DNA from: DASYGT01 sp035999365
GTDB lineage: Bacteria > Actinomycetota > Actinomycetes > Mycobacteriales > Jatrophihabitantaceae
Reading direction: 5' to 3'
Assembly: GCA_035999365.1 (NCBI GenBank)
Contig: DASYGT010000044.1
Coordinates: 62,001-126,000, forward strand
DNA length: 64,000 nucleotides
The translations under genes were made by a program, and so were the position numbers. This document shows, piece by piece, positions 25,401 through 35,274 of this stretch. Under the pieces are notes generated by a model, which saw nothing but the letters and a program-made list of their open reading frames with translations, ran no database searches and was not told the DNA's origin. Numbering within the stretch: the stretch's first letter is position 1; each line of letters starts with the position of its first letter.

Positions 25401-26693
25401 TCAGTGCAGGCCGTCGGTCAGCAGTGCTATCCAGGACCGGTCGCCCAGTAGCGCGGCACTGCCGTCCGTACTTCCCACTCTGACAGTGTTTCCTGTGGTT
25501 CCGGCAGGATAGGCCCTGTCTCCCCCAGCGGTGCTGATCGGATCGCCACCGGGCGCGTTCTGGACGCCGCGGACGTTGACGCCCGAACTGACCGGCGCGT
25601 CACAGTGCGCCGCGGTGTTGGGCGCCTTCGGGGTCGTGTACGCGGACGGAGGACGAACCTCGGTTCCGCCGTACCCCTGCCGCGGATCAGTCGAGTATGG
25701 GCTGCCGCAATCGGCCGGCCCAGAGGGCGGATTCTCGTTGATGACGAAGCCGAGCTGCCCGACACCGTCACTCGGACGCAGCACCGTGTAGGTCCCGGCC
25801 GCGAGGGCCGGGTAGAGCTCGAAGAGCTCCTCGATGCCGGCGCGGTTGCGGACGAGCAGCTGGCCTGTCGTCGCCAGGTTGGCGAAAAGGACGCCGAGAT
25901 CGGTGCGGTTGTTGTTGACGAAGGTGCCGACCACGTTCAGATCGGCCGGCGACTGGTCCAGCAGGTTGGTGATATCGCCGTTGCTCGCCTTGAGCTGCTG
26001 GCTGAGCAGGTTCAGGCTGTGTGCCCACGACGCAATCGCCGGCTGCTCGTCCAGTTGGGTCTGCAGCACACTGTCCGAACCCTTGATGAGAGCGAGAGTG
26101 TCCGGAAGATTCTGCGTCGCCTCCGCGAGCAGGTTGTTGCTCGCGTCCAACAGGGTGCTCAGCGCGGGTCCCTCGTTGTTGAACGCGGTTCCCAGTTCCG
26201 AGACCGCCACCTGCAGGTTGGTCGTGTCCACCGAGCGGACGAGCGTGTCCAGGTTGGTCAACAGCACCTGAGTCGCCACCGGCAACTTGTTGCGGTTCAT
26301 CGGGATGACCTGTCCGCCGCTGAGGTACGGACCGTCACCGTTCGGCGGAATCAAGTTGACGTACTGCTCACCGATCACCGATCGGTTGCTGACCTCGGCA
26401 ATCGCACTGGTCGGGATCTTGTGCTTCTTGCAGTCCGCGATCTTCAGATCGACGCGGATGCCGTTGTTGATCAGGTGCAGCTGCCCGACCTTGCCGACCG
26501 TCACGCCGCGATAGGTGACTTCGGCGCTGGTGAAGATGCCGCCCGAGTCGGGGAAGTCCGCGGCGACGGTGCAGCCCCCGTTGCCGAACAATCCGTTGGT
26601 CAGCCCGACATATTCGGCACTGACATAAGAGACACCGATCAGCGTGATGATCACGAAGAGGGCCAGCTGGATCTTGGTCGAGCGACGCAGCAT
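25401..26693 (-). CDS. mceF: Mce family substrate-binding protein, MceF-like
   Basis: 430 residues. One N-terminal membrane anchor (about 8-28), an MlaD/Mce domain (about 38-120: TYRGVTVGKVGQLHL then VSNRSVIGEQYVNLIPP), a long helical region with coiled-coil character, and a disordered Pro/Gly/Thr C-terminus. The sixth position in the operon and the long tail fit MceF. Mce proteins assemble as a hexamer that forms a hydrophobic tunnel across the periplasm-like space. 3 nt after mceE. Confidence 0.92.
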   Translation of the reverse strand: MLRRSTKIQLALFVIITLIGVSYVSAEYVGLTNGLFGNGGCTVAADFPDSGGIFTSAEVTYRGVTVGKVGQLHLINNGIRVDLKIADCKKHKIPTSAIAEVSNRSVIGEQYVNLIPPNGDGPYLSGGQVIPMNRNKLPVATQVLLTNLDTLVRSVDTTNLQVAVSELGTAFNNEGPALSTLLDASNNLLAEATQNLPDTLALIKGSDSVLQTQLDEQPAIASWAHSLNLLSQQLKASNGDITNLLDQSPADLNVVGTFVNNNRTDLGVLFANLATTGQLLVRNRAGIEELFELYPALAAGTYTVLRPSDGVGQLGFVINENPPSGPADCGSPYSTDPRQGYGGTEVRPPSAYTTPKAPNTAAHCDAPVSSGVNVRGVQNAPGGDPISTAGGDRAYPAGTTGNTVRVGSTDGSAALLGDRSWIALLTDGLH

Positions 26694-26696
26694 CGA

Positions 26697-27863
26697 TCAG
26701 CCCCCCAGACCCGGCAATGCCGAGATGTCAAGGGGCGTGGCCGAGTTGTTCTGCGGCGCAACCGAAGAGGACGACGGCTTGGTGGTCGACGAGTTGTTCA
26801 ACGGTTTCGTGACCTTTCCGCCGCCGAGCACTGTGATCAGATCGCACAGCGGAGAGACACCGAGGCCACACACGTTGTCCGGGATGCTCAAGTCCAAGTG
26901 CAGCGCCAGGTTCGCGTAGTCGCCCCTGACAAATTCGGTCGTCTTGCCGATGGGGAACGGGAAGGTCAACAGGAACTTCAACGCCTTGGGCAAGTCGGAG
27001 CCGGCCGCGGTCAGCTGCTCGAGCACCGGCTCAAGCGACTGCAGCCCGGAGGTGAGTGCCGTCTGTGTCGCATTGATCAGCCGTGTCGCGACGGTGCCGA
27101 GATTCGCCAGGCTTTGCAGCAGCGTGGTGAACTTCGAACGGTCGTCGGCCAGGATCTTCAACGCCTGGGGGAAGGTGTCGAGCGCATTGGTCAAGGACTG
27201 CTTCTGCCGGTTGAGCGTGACAGCCAGTTGATTGATGTTCACCAACGCGTTGGTGATCTTGTCCTTTTGCGTGTCGAGGCTGCCCACGAAGCTGTTCATC
27301 TGAACGAGCAGATCTCGCACGGCCGACTCGTTGCCGTGCAGGGCCTTGTTCAGCTCGGACGTGATCACCTGTATCTGCTGCAGGCCGCCGCCGTTCAGCA
27401 GCAGCGCCAGCGATCCGAGGACCTCTTCGACCTCGGGCGCAGTACCAGTAGCGGAGAGCGGGATGGTGTCGCCGCTCTTGAGTTGGCCCTCCGGCTGGCT
27501 CAGCGGCTGCGACAGCTCGACGAACTTCTCGCCGAGCAGGGAGGTTTGGGTAATCGCGGCCCGGGCGTTGGCCGGCAGCTTGACATCGCCGTTGACCTTG
27601 ACCTTGACCTTCGCAGTCCAGCCCTGCAGCGACACCGCAACGACCTTGCCGACCGCGACGTCATTCACCTTGACGTTGGACTGCGGGACGAGGTCGAGCA
27701 CGTCGGTGAACATGATCGTGACTGTGTACGGGTGGCTTCCGACGTTCGGACCGCCGGGCAGGCTCGCGCTGTAGAGGCCGTGGAACCCGCACCCGGACAG
27801 CGCCAACGCGGCCGCGGACACGACAGCGGCAATCCGCGTCGTTCGCTTCAGGCGCCTGGTCAC
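26697..27863 (-). CDS. mceE: Mce family lipoprotein, MceE-like
   Basis: 388 residues with a lipoprotein signal peptide; lipobox LSGC places the lipidated cysteine at residue 25, which is the hallmark of the fifth Mce protein (LprK type). MlaD domain at about 45-125 (VNDVAVGKVVAVSLQG; QTSLLGEKFVELSQP), then helical hairpins and a Ser/Thr/Pro-rich end. Overlaps mceD by 4 nt. Confidence 0.93.
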   Translation of the reverse strand: MTRRLKRTTRIAAVVSAAALALSGCGFHGLYSASLPGGPNVGSHPYTVTIMFTDVLDLVPQSNVKVNDVAVGKVVAVSLQGWTAKVKVKVNGDVKLPANARAAITQTSLLGEKFVELSQPLSQPEGQLKSGDTIPLSATGTAPEVEEVLGSLALLLNGGGLQQIQVITSELNKALHGNESAVRDLLVQMNSFVGSLDTQKDKITNALVNINQLAVTLNRQKQSLTNALDTFPQALKILADDRSKFTTLLQSLANLGTVATRLINATQTALTSGLQSLEPVLEQLTAAGSDLPKALKFLLTFPFPIGKTTEFVRGDYANLALHLDLSIPDNVCGLGVSPLCDLITVLGGGKVTKPLNNSSTTKPSSSSVAPQNNSATPLDISALPGLGG

Positions 27864-29005
27864 TGTCCACCGCCCGTCAGCGCGTTGGTGAGGCCAGACA
27901 GGTTGTTCGACGACGCGGCACCCTTGGGGAGCGCATTACAGACTGTGGCGATCTGACCCAGCAGCGGCCCGAGCAGGCCCTGCGCAAGAGAGTTCTGCGT
28001 GATCAGGTCACAGAACTGCGCGGTGAGTCCGGTCAGCGATGTCAGACCGATCAGATTGCTGCGCGTGCCCAGCGTCCCGGTGTTCTCCTGGTACCCATGC
28101 GTCAGGTTCGAGAGGGCTACCGGTCCGGCCACCAACGCCTCGTTGAGTGCAGCCTTGTCCTTGACCAGCACGCCGGTGATCTTCTCCAGCCCCACGATGT
28201 CGGTGTGCGTCTTCGACGCGTTCGCCTGGACGAAGTTCGCCACCGAATGCAACGCGATCGACAGGTTGTGCAGGGCGGCGCCAAGATCGGCGCGCTCGCT
28301 GGCCAGATCACTGGCTACCTGCGCCAACTGATCGTTGAAATGCCGCACCTGACCGTCGCTCTGGTTCAAGGCATCGGTGAATTTGCGCAGGTTCGTCACC
28401 GTGCTGAACAGATCGGTGGCACTCTGCTTGTTGCCCAGCGTATTGATCGCCGCGGACAGGTTCTTGATGCTGTCGCCGAGCGCAGCGCCGTTGCCCTTCA
28501 GGTTCGCGGCCGCGACGTTGATCAGTGCCGAGAATGCACCCGTTTTGTTGACACCGTTCGGGCCGAGCGCGACGGACAGTTGGTTGATCGCGCTGTAGAT
28601 GTCGTCAAGTTCGGCTGGCGACGCCGTGCGGGTGAGTGGGATCGTCGCGTCGTTCGGCATGACCGGCCCGCTCGTGTAGGCGGGGGCGAGCTGCACGTAC
28701 CTGTCGCTCACGAGCGAGTTCGCGACGAGGTAGGCGCCGGCGCCGGCCGGCAGCTTGTACTTCGAGCCGTAGCTCATCTCGACCCGAACGGAACCGCCGT
28801 TCGGCGTCACCTTGGTGACCGAGCCGATCTGGATGCCGAGCATCTTCACCGGCGTTCCCGGATACACGCCCACGCCGGAGGCGAAGTTGGCCGTGATCTT
28901 CTTGTTCGAGCTACCGGTGAGCAGGTAGACGGCAGACACGAGAACGACCGCTGCGATCAGGGTGCCGATGAGTACTCGGATCATGGTCTTCGACAGATGC
29001 ATCAT
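27860..29005 (-). CDS. mceD: Mce family protein, MceD-like
   Basis: 381 residues from the ATG at 29005, which overlaps the mceC stop (ATGA). Membrane anchor at about 10-32, MlaD domain with GVYPGTPVKMLGIQIGSV and NSLVSDRYVQLAP, then a predicted helical tunnel segment. The reading frame stays open upstream of 29005 but that part overlaps mceC and is not family-like. Confidence 0.93.
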   Translation of the reverse strand: MMHLSKTMIRVLIGTLIAAVVLVSAVYLLTGSSNKKITANFASGVGVYPGTPVKMLGIQIGSVTKVTPNGGSVRVEMSYGSKYKLPAGAGAYLVANSLVSDRYVQLAPAYTSGPVMPNDATIPLTRTASPAELDDIYSAINQLSVALGPNGVNKTGAFSALINVAAANLKGNGAALGDSIKNLSAAINTLGNKQSATDLFSTVTNLRKFTDALNQSDGQVRHFNDQLAQVASDLASERADLGAALHNLSIALHSVANFVQANASKTHTDIVGLEKITGVLVKDKAALNEALVAGPVALSNLTHGYQENTGTLGTRSNLIGLTSLTGLTAQFCDLITQNSLAQGLLGPLLGQIATVCNALPKGAASSNNLSGLTNALTGGGQ

Positions 29006-30150
29006 CGCGGCACGCACCCCGCATCGGCGTTTTCGAGCGTGCCGCCCGAAAGCAGGTTGAGGATGCCGCCCGGCCCGAGGTTGCAGATGTAGTTGTCGAA
29101 CCATCGGCCGTTGCCGAGCGCGTTGGCGAAAACGCGATAGAACGGCGCGAGCAGTTGCAGTCCCCGGTCGAGGCTGTCTTGGTTGTTATGTAGCAGGGCC
29201 AGCACCTGCCGCAGGTTCTCGAGCATTGGCCCGATCGTCTTCTGGTTGTCGCTGACGAGCCCCTCCAACTGCTGAGACAAGGTCGTCGTGTTCACCAGCA
29301 GCGAGTGGATCGCATCGCGGCGCGCGTTCAGCTCGTCAAGCAGCAGGCCGCCGTCGGACAGTAGCTGCTGCAGCTGCTGGTCGCGGTCGGCAAGTACCGT
29401 CGTCACGGCGTTCGCCTTCGACAGCAGGGTTCGCAGCTGGGTGTCTCGCGACGCGATCGTGATCGACAGTCGCGACAGGCCGGTGAGCACCGGCTTGACC
29501 GACGCCGGCGTGCCTGCGAAGTCGGTCGACAGCACGCCGAACGCCTTGGCCAGTTGATTGGTGTCGATCGAGTCCACGGTCTGCGTGAGCTCGGTGAACG
29601 CCGGATAGATGTCGAACGGCGACGACGTGCGGCTGCGCGGAATGACTGCGTGCGGATTCTGCTTCTTCGTCCCGATCGAATCAATCGAGAGATACTTGGC
29701 GCCGAGCAGCGTCTTGAGTTTGATCGCCACGATGCTCTGGTCGCCGACGAAGGCGTTCTTGACCTTGAACTTCACCTTCACCTGGTCGCCGTCGAGACTC
29801 GCCGAAGACACCTTGCCGACCTTGACTCCGGCGATACGGACGTCGTCGTTCGGACGCAGGCCGGAGTCCTCGCTGAACATCGCCGTGTAACTGGTTCCTC
29901 CGCCGATGATCGGCAGCTTCGAGGCGTTGAACGCCGCGTAGAGGACGACCAGGATGAAGACCAGGCCGATCGCACCGATCGTCGTCGGGTTGCGGGCGCT
30001 GAATGGCTTGCCGCCCACGTTGGTGCGACGGGTCTTCACCGGGCCGGACGGCGCGGCGTCGGGGCGTGGCGGTTCGGCGCTCTGCTCGCGCATGGGCACC
30101 GGCGAGTCGTCGTCGAAGCCGTCGCTGAAGAATCTCGTGTCGTCGCTCAT
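29002..30150 (-). CDS. mceC: Mce family protein, MceC-like
   Basis: 382 residues from the ATG at 30150 (MSDDTRFFSDGFDDDSPV), overlapping mceB by 4 nt. It has an unusual hydrophilic N-terminus of about 60 residues before the membrane helix (IGLVFILVVLYAAFN), then the MlaD domain (VRIAGVKVGKVSSASL; KTLLGAKYLSIDSIG) and helical repeats rich in Leu and Gln. The C-terminus contains NYICNLGPGGILN, with Cys residues typical of the family. Confidence 0.93.
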   Translation of the reverse strand: MSDDTRFFSDGFDDDSPVPMREQSAEPPRPDAAPSGPVKTRRTNVGGKPFSARNPTTIGAIGLVFILVVLYAAFNASKLPIIGGGTSYTAMFSEDSGLRPNDDVRIAGVKVGKVSSASLDGDQVKVKFKVKNAFVGDQSIVAIKLKTLLGAKYLSIDSIGTKKQNPHAVIPRSRTSSPFDIYPAFTELTQTVDSIDTNQLAKAFGVLSTDFAGTPASVKPVLTGLSRLSITIASRDTQLRTLLSKANAVTTVLADRDQQLQQLLSDGGLLLDELNARRDAIHSLLVNTTTLSQQLEGLVSDNQKTIGPMLENLRQVLALLHNNQDSLDRGLQLLAPFYRVFANALGNGRWFDNYICNLGPGGILNLLSGGTLENADAGCVPR

Positions 30151-31187
30151 GCCCCACACCTCGCAGCGTTGGGCGGGGCGAGATTGTTCAACGGAATGAT
30201 GCCGCCATTCGGAAGCTTGAGATCGCCGCTGACCGAGCACAGGAAGAAGTTGAACCACGAGCCGTAGCTACCGGTGCGGATCAGTGCCCCCACGGTGTTC
30301 GGCAGCAACTGCAGGAACGAGGCCACCTCGCCGCTGTTCTTGTTCAGGTTTGCCGTGAGCGCAGTCAGGTCTGTGATGTCCTTGGCGAGCGGCGCGCGGA
30401 TCTGCGTCAGCAGGTTCGAGGTGTTCGTGGCCAGCGCGTTGATCCCGTCGATGGAATTGCCGATCGTCGTGCGGTCCTGCGCAAGGCCCGAGATGAACCG
30501 TTGCAGCTGAAGGATCAAGTTGGACAGCTCGGTGTCGCGATCGCCGACGGCGGTGAGCGCCGAGGAGAGGTTGTCGACGACGGAGCCGATCACGGCGTCC
30601 TTGTCGGCGATGGCGTTCGTGAGATCAGCAAGATTCGTGAACAGCAGTTCGAGACTGCCGCCTTCACCCTGCAGCGCCTGGATCACCTCGGTCGACAGCT
30701 CGTTGATCTGCGTCGAGTCGAGTCCCTGGAACAGCGGCTGGAAACCGTTGAACAGGAAAGTGAGGTCGAGCGCTGGAGTGGTTTGACTGGCGGGGATGGT
30801 GCCGCCGTTCCTGAGCAGGTCGTTCGGATCGCCGGGGCCCTGCTCGATGTCGAGGTAGCGCTGACCGACGAGGTTGCGGTAGCGCAGCTTGGCCAGTGAG
30901 GACTTCGGCAGCGGCCTGCTGGAGAGCACGGAGAAGGTGATGCGACCCTTGAAGTGACCGTCCGAGTCTTTGATGATCTTGATGCCGCTGACAGTTCCGA
31001 CACGCACTCCCGCGATGCGGACGTCGTCGCCGGACGTCAGCCCTGCGACATCGGTGAAGACCGCGTGGTAGGTCTTCGTCGACCCGTAACTCGTGTTCGC
31101 GATCGTGGCCGCGAGCACGTAGGTGGCAAACGTCGTCACAATCAGGAAGACGACCAGCTTGATGAGCGGAGACAGCAGACCTCTCAC
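30147..31187 (-). CDS. mceB: Mce family protein, MceB-like
   Basis: 346 residues: N-terminal membrane anchor (LVVFLIVTTFATYVLA), MlaD domain (VRIAGVRVGTVSGIKI; YRNLVGQRYLDIEQGPGDP), helical region ending near NKNSGEVASFLQLLP, and a short Cys-containing tail. 4-nt overlaps on both sides show tight coupling with mceA and mceC. Confidence 0.94.
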   Translation of the reverse strand: MRGLLSPLIKLVVFLIVTTFATYVLAATIANTSYGSTKTYHAVFTDVAGLTSGDDVRIAGVRVGTVSGIKIIKDSDGHFKGRITFSVLSSRPLPKSSLAKLRYRNLVGQRYLDIEQGPGDPNDLLRNGGTIPASQTTPALDLTFLFNGFQPLFQGLDSTQINELSTEVIQALQGEGGSLELLFTNLADLTNAIADKDAVIGSVVDNLSSALTAVGDRDTELSNLILQLQRFISGLAQDRTTIGNSIDGINALATNTSNLLTQIRAPLAKDITDLTALTANLNKNSGEVASFLQLLPNTVGALIRTGSYGSWFNFFLCSVSGDLKLPNGGIIPLNNLAPPNAARCGA

Positions 31188-32500
31188 TTGATCGTCACCT
31201 CCGCACCGCGCAGGGCAGGGGCGATGAGCAGCGACGCCATCTTGGGCACGCGGTCCGGCGTGGTGCCGTAGGTCCCGGCGACGATCGTGTCGACGAGAGC
31301 GGATTCAGCCGGCGATCCGATCGCCTGCTGATCGAATCCGCTTGTCTTCGAGCCTGCGCACGGGTCGGCGGTGATACCCGCGCCGTCGTTCACGCAGCGA
31401 AAGTTCGACGGAATCTTGAACGGGACCTGCGGGTTGGGCATCCCGAAGCAGTTCGGCCCGATGCCGGTGATGAACTTCGGCTGGTTGCCCGGCTTGTACG
31501 CGCCGAACGTGGGCGGTGCGATGTAGAGCTGGGCACTGAGCTGGATCTGGTTGTGGTTGATGCCCTTCTCGGCTCGCCCCCGCAGCTGGGTGAGCGCAGA
31601 CAGCATGCAGGTGTACTCCGGGGTGTACTCCGCGAGCAGGCTGTCGATGCTCTGGCTCGTGTCGACAACCGTGATCAGCCGCTGCTCGTTGTCCCCGAGG
31701 AAGCTCGAGATGATGTTCGACGTGCTGCTCGCAGTGGTCAGCAGCGTGTTGAACGCCGCCTGCTTGTTGATCAACGTCTTCGCGTTGGTCTGCAGGTTGT
31801 CGAGCGTGGCGAACAAGTCCGGCGCGTCGTTGCTCAGGTTGACCGACACCTTGCCGAGCTTGTCGAGGTCTGTGACGAGCTGCGTCGTGTACGTCGTCCC
31901 GGGCGAGGCCTGCGCGTTGAGCTGCTTGAGGTAGTTGTCGAATGCCACGAGGGTCTGGCCGAGCTCCTGACCGCGGCCGCGCAATGCGTCGGCCATCGCT
32001 GTCAACGTCGCGTTCAGCTCAGCGGGCTTGACGGCCTGGATCAGCGGCAGCAGATCGCCGATGACCTTCTCGGACTCGAGCGCCACCGTCGAGCGATCCT
32101 GCGAGATCTGGTCTCCACCCTTGATCGGCCGATCCGGGGTGCCGGGGTAGGTCAACGACACGTACTGCTCGCCGAACAGGGTCTTGGGCAGGATCTGCGC
32201 CGAGACATTGGCCGGTATCTCCTTCACCCGACCTGGATCGAGCGCGAGGGTGACCACCGCTCCATCGCCCTCCGACTTCACGCCGTGCACGGAGCCGACG
32301 ATGATGCCGCGCTCCTTCACGTCGGAGTCGATCAACAGCTGGTTGCCGGTGTGGTCGGTGTGCAGCTTGACCATGACGAACGTCGAGAACTTCTTCTGGT
32401 ACACGGCGATCGACAGCAGGATCAGCCCGAAGATCACGATGATGTACCCGACGCCGAGCAGGCGGCGTCGGGCAATCGTGGCGAAGCTCTCCCGTGCCAT
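31184..32500 (-). CDS. mceA: Mce family protein, MceA-like
   Basis: 438 residues from the ATG at 32500 (MARESFATIARRRLLGVGY), 4 nt after the second permease gene; earlier in-frame ATGs fall inside that gene. Membrane anchor about 14-34, MlaD domain (DVKERGIIVGSVHGV; PKTLFGEQYVSLTYPG), helical tunnel segment and a C-terminal domain with several Cys residues. In other systems MceA is a substrate-contacting subunit for lipids or sterols. Confidence 0.94.
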   Translation of the reverse strand: MARESFATIARRRLLGVGYIIVIFGLILLSIAVYQKKFSTFVMVKLHTDHTGNQLLIDSDVKERGIIVGSVHGVKSEGDGAVVTLALDPGRVKEIPANVSAQILPKTLFGEQYVSLTYPGTPDRPIKGGDQISQDRSTVALESEKVIGDLLPLIQAVKPAELNATLTAMADALRGRGQELGQTLVAFDNYLKQLNAQASPGTTYTTQLVTDLDKLGKVSVNLSNDAPDLFATLDNLQTNAKTLINKQAAFNTLLTTASSTSNIISSFLGDNEQRLITVVDTSQSIDSLLAEYTPEYTCMLSALTQLRGRAEKGINHNQIQLSAQLYIAPPTFGAYKPGNQPKFITGIGPNCFGMPNPQVPFKIPSNFRCVNDGAGITADPCAGSKTSGFDQQAIGSPAESALVDTIVAGTYGTTPDRVPKMASLLIAPALRGAEVTIK

Positions 32501-32504
32501 CAGA

Positions 32505-33347
32505 TCAGCCCGCCAACCTGACGCTGACGTTCGAACCCCAGATCGCCAGCGAGAGGAAGAGGTCGAAGACATTGATCGCGACGATCGTCGTACGCACTGC
32601 CTTGCCGACGGCGATGCCCACACCGGCCGGGCCGCCCTTGGCCGTGTAGCCGTAGTAGCAGTGCACCATCACGATCACGATCGCGAACACCAGCACCTTG
32701 AAGAACGACCACACCACGTCGCCCGGCGGCAGGAACAGGTGGAAATAGTGGGAGTAGGTGCCGGGTGAGGCGTGGTTGTAGTCGACGACGATCACATACG
32801 TGGCGAGGTACGACGACAGCAGTCCGATGATGTACAGCGGAATCACCGCGACGAATCCGGCGATGATGCGCGTCGTCACCAGGAACGGCAGGCTCGGAAC
32901 GGCCATGACCTCGAGGGCGTCGATCTCCTCGCTGATGCGCATTGCACCGAGCTGTGCGGTGAAGCCACAGCCCACCGTGGCCGACAACGCGAGCCCAGCC
33001 ACCAGCGGAGCGATCTCGCGAGTGTTGAAGAACGCTGAGATGAACCCGCTGATGGGGCCGAGGCCGAGCTGGTCGAGCGCCGCATATCCCTGCAGACCGA
33101 CCTCGGTGCCCGTGAAGAAGGACATGAACGCGATGACGCCGACGGTGCCGCCGATGACCGCGAGTGCTCCGCTGCCGAACGCAACCTCCGACAGCAGGCG
33201 CAACGTCTCCTTCTTGTAACGGCGGATCGTGCGCGGAGTCCACGCGAGGGCGCGGATGTAGAACGACAGCTGCTCGCCGAGGTCGTCGAGCATGCCGAGC
33301 GGTGCGTTGACGGCGCGACGCGCGCTGGCGATGAAATCGGTGCTCAT
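32505..33347 (-). CDS. yrbEB: MlaE/YrbE-family ABC permease, YrbEB-like
   Basis: 280 residues, five to six predicted membrane helices. The permease carries the EEIDALEVMAVPSLPFLV segment, the conserved contact to the ATPase in this family. Paired with YrbEA, it forms the transmembrane core of the Mce importer. 1 nt after yrbEA. Confidence 0.94.
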   Translation of the reverse strand: MSTDFIASARRAVNAPLGMLDDLGEQLSFYIRALAWTPRTIRRYKKETLRLLSEVAFGSGALAVIGGTVGVIAFMSFFTGTEVGLQGYAALDQLGLGPISGFISAFFNTREIAPLVAGLALSATVGCGFTAQLGAMRISEEIDALEVMAVPSLPFLVTTRIIAGFVAVIPLYIIGLLSSYLATYVIVVDYNHASPGTYSHYFHLFLPPGDVVWSFFKVLVFAIVIVMVHCYYGYTAKGGPAGVGIAVGKAVRTTIVAINVFDLFLSLAIWGSNVSVRLAG

Positions 33348-33348
33348 G

Positions 33349-34125
33349 TCACGACCCCTTCGCCGGAACGACCTGGAAATACACGGCCGTGATGACGAAG
33401 TTGACGAAGAACAGCAGCAGGAAGGTGATGACGACGGACTGGTTCACTGCGTCGCCGACACCCTTCGGACCGCCAGCAGCGTTCAGACCCTTGTAGGACG
33501 CGACGATCGCCGCGATGATGCCGAAGATGAACGCCTTGAGCTCTCCGGCGTAGACGTCGGGAAGCTGTGCGAGGGCAGAGAACGACGCCAGATATGCGCC
33601 GGGCGTGCCGCCCTGCAGGACGACATTGAAGAAGTAGCCACCGGCGACGCCGACGACCGACACCAAGCCGTTCAGTGCCACGGCGACGAGCGTGCACGCC
33701 GCGACGCGGGGTACCACCAGCCGTTGAACGGGCGAGATACCGAGCACCTCCATGGCGTCGATCTCGTCGCGGATCTTGCGGCTGCCGAGGTCGGCGCAGA
33801 TTGCCGAGCCGCCAGCCCCCGCAATGAGCAGCGCGACCACGATCGGGCTGGCCTCGCGCACGATCGCCAGCACGCTGGCGGCGCCGGTGAACGATTGCGC
33901 GCCGACCTGCCGAGACAGGCTGCCGATCTGCAGAGCGATCACTGCACCGAACGGGATCGACACGAGTGCCGTCGGGATGATCGTGACGCTGGCGACGAAC
34001 CAGGCCTGCTGGATGAATTCGCGGAACTGGAACGGCCGACGGAACATCAACCGACCGACATCGAGGAACATCGCGAACAGGCGACCGGCCTGCGCGACGC
34101 CGGCAGTCGGGTTGAGACTGGCCAT
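33349..34125 (-). CDS. yrbEA: MlaE/YrbE-family ABC permease, YrbEA-like
   Basis: 258 residues with five to six membrane helices. RDEIDAMEVLGISPVQRLV is the family motif. Its ATG shares one base with the stop of the ATPase gene (TGATG). With YrbEB it makes a heterodimeric permease. Confidence 0.95.
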   Translation of the reverse strand: MASLNPTAGVAQAGRLFAMFLDVGRLMFRRPFQFREFIQQAWFVASVTIIPTALVSIPFGAVIALQIGSLSRQVGAQSFTGAASVLAIVREASPIVVALLIAGAGGSAICADLGSRKIRDEIDAMEVLGISPVQRLVVPRVAACTLVAVALNGLVSVVGVAGGYFFNVVLQGGTPGAYLASFSALAQLPDVYAGELKAFIFGIIAAIVASYKGLNAAGGPKGVGDAVNQSVVITFLLLFFVNFVITAVYFQVVPAKGS

Positions 34126-35213
34126 CAGCTACGCCCGAGCCGCAGGTTCTGCGTGTCGTCTTCGCGCAACTCGTAGGACGGGCGCTGCGCGTCTCGCGCG
34201 GCCTCTTCATCCCTGTGCTCCTGATCGAGCACCTCCATGACCGCCTTCTGCGCCTCGGGGGGCAGCGTGTGCAGCATGTCCATGACGCGGGCCTGGCGGC
34301 GAGCCACGGCCTTGCGCTCGGGAAGGCCGGGGGACGGCTGGATCTGCGGCGGAACGGAGCCACCGCCGGCGCCGCCCTTGGGTCCGGCCAGCGGGTGCGG
34401 CGCGGGCGCACCGTCCAGCGAGGCGAGCTCCGCAGCGACCTGGCTCGCGTCCTTCTCCTCCGACATGCCGATCGGGCCTTCCTTGCGCCCGTTCAGGAAC
34501 TGCTTGACGACCGGCTCTTCGCTGGTCAGCAGTACCTCGCGCGGTCCGAACATCACCAGCTCGCGCCGGAAGAGCATGCCGACGTTGTCGGGAACCGTGC
34601 GGGCGAGCCCGATGTCGTGCGTGACGATGAGGAATGTCGAGTCGGTCTGAGCGTTCAGGTCGACGATGAGCTGGTTGAGGTAGGCGACGCGAACCGGGTC
34701 GAGTCCGGAGTCCGGCTCGTCGAACAGGACGATCTCGGGCTCGAGAACCAAGGCGCGGGCAAGACCGGCACGCTTGCGCATTCCGCCGGAGATCTCGCCC
34801 GGCAACTTCTTCTCCGTGCCGGAGAGGCCGACCATCTCCAGCTTCTCGGTGACGATGTCCTTGATCTCGCGCTCACTCTTCTTCGTGTGCTCACGAAGTG
34901 GGAACGCGATGTTGTCGAAGAGGTTCATCGAGCCGAACAGCGCGCCGTCCTGGAACAGCACGCCGAAGAGTTTGCGGGTCTCGTAGAGCTTTGATTCCGA
35001 GCATCGGGCGACGTCGACGTCGCGGATGATGATCGAGCCCTTGTCCGGCTTCAGCAGTCCGATCAGCGACTTGAGGAAAACCGACTTGCCGGTGCCGGAC
35101 GGGCCGAGCAGCACCGAGATCTCGCCAGGAGGCAGCGTCAGGGTCACGTCGCCCCAGATCGTCTGCTTCCCGAAGGATTTCGTCAGATCGTGGACCGCGA
35201 CCTCAACTCCCAC
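34125..35213 (-). CDS. mkl: Mce-system ABC transporter ATPase (Mkl/MlaF family)
   Basis: Energises lipid or sterol import through the YrbE-Mce complex. The GTG start at 35213 is preferred: GGAAGGGG lies 7 nt upstream and the protein then begins right at the ABC domain. Walker A GPSGTGKS, Q-loop FQDGALF, signature ISGGMRKRAGLARAL, Walker B VLFDEPDSGLDP and the switch His in VTHDI are all intact. After the ABC domain come about 100 extra residues, Pro/Gly-rich then helical. 362 residues. First gene of the eleven-gene operon. In mycobacteria the corresponding gene (mkl, Rv0655) is a stand-alone ATPase gene between rplL and rpoB. Confidence 0.95.
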   Translation of the reverse strand: MGVEVAVHDLTKSFGKQTIWGDVTLTLPPGEISVLLGPSGTGKSVFLKSLIGLLKPDKGSIIIRDVDVARCSESKLYETRKLFGVLFQDGALFGSMNLFDNIAFPLREHTKKSEREIKDIVTEKLEMVGLSGTEKKLPGEISGGMRKRAGLARALVLEPEIVLFDEPDSGLDPVRVAYLNQLIVDLNAQTDSTFLIVTHDIGLARTVPDNVGMLFRRELVMFGPREVLLTSEEPVVKQFLNGRKEGPIGMSEEKDASQVAAELASLDGAPAPHPLAGPKGGAGGGSVPPQIQPSPGLPERKAVARRQARVMDMLHTLPPEAQKAVMEVLDQEHRDEEAARDAQRPSYELREDDTQNLRLGRS

Positions 35214-35274
35214 GACACGACCCCTTCCGACGCGTTCGGATTCCGCCGCGCTGTGGCGGCGGTCACCCGCAATA

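Noticed and set aside
25605..27956. 783-codon open frame on the + strand
   Set aside because: Antisense to mceF and mceE, which have clear domains and overlapping starts.
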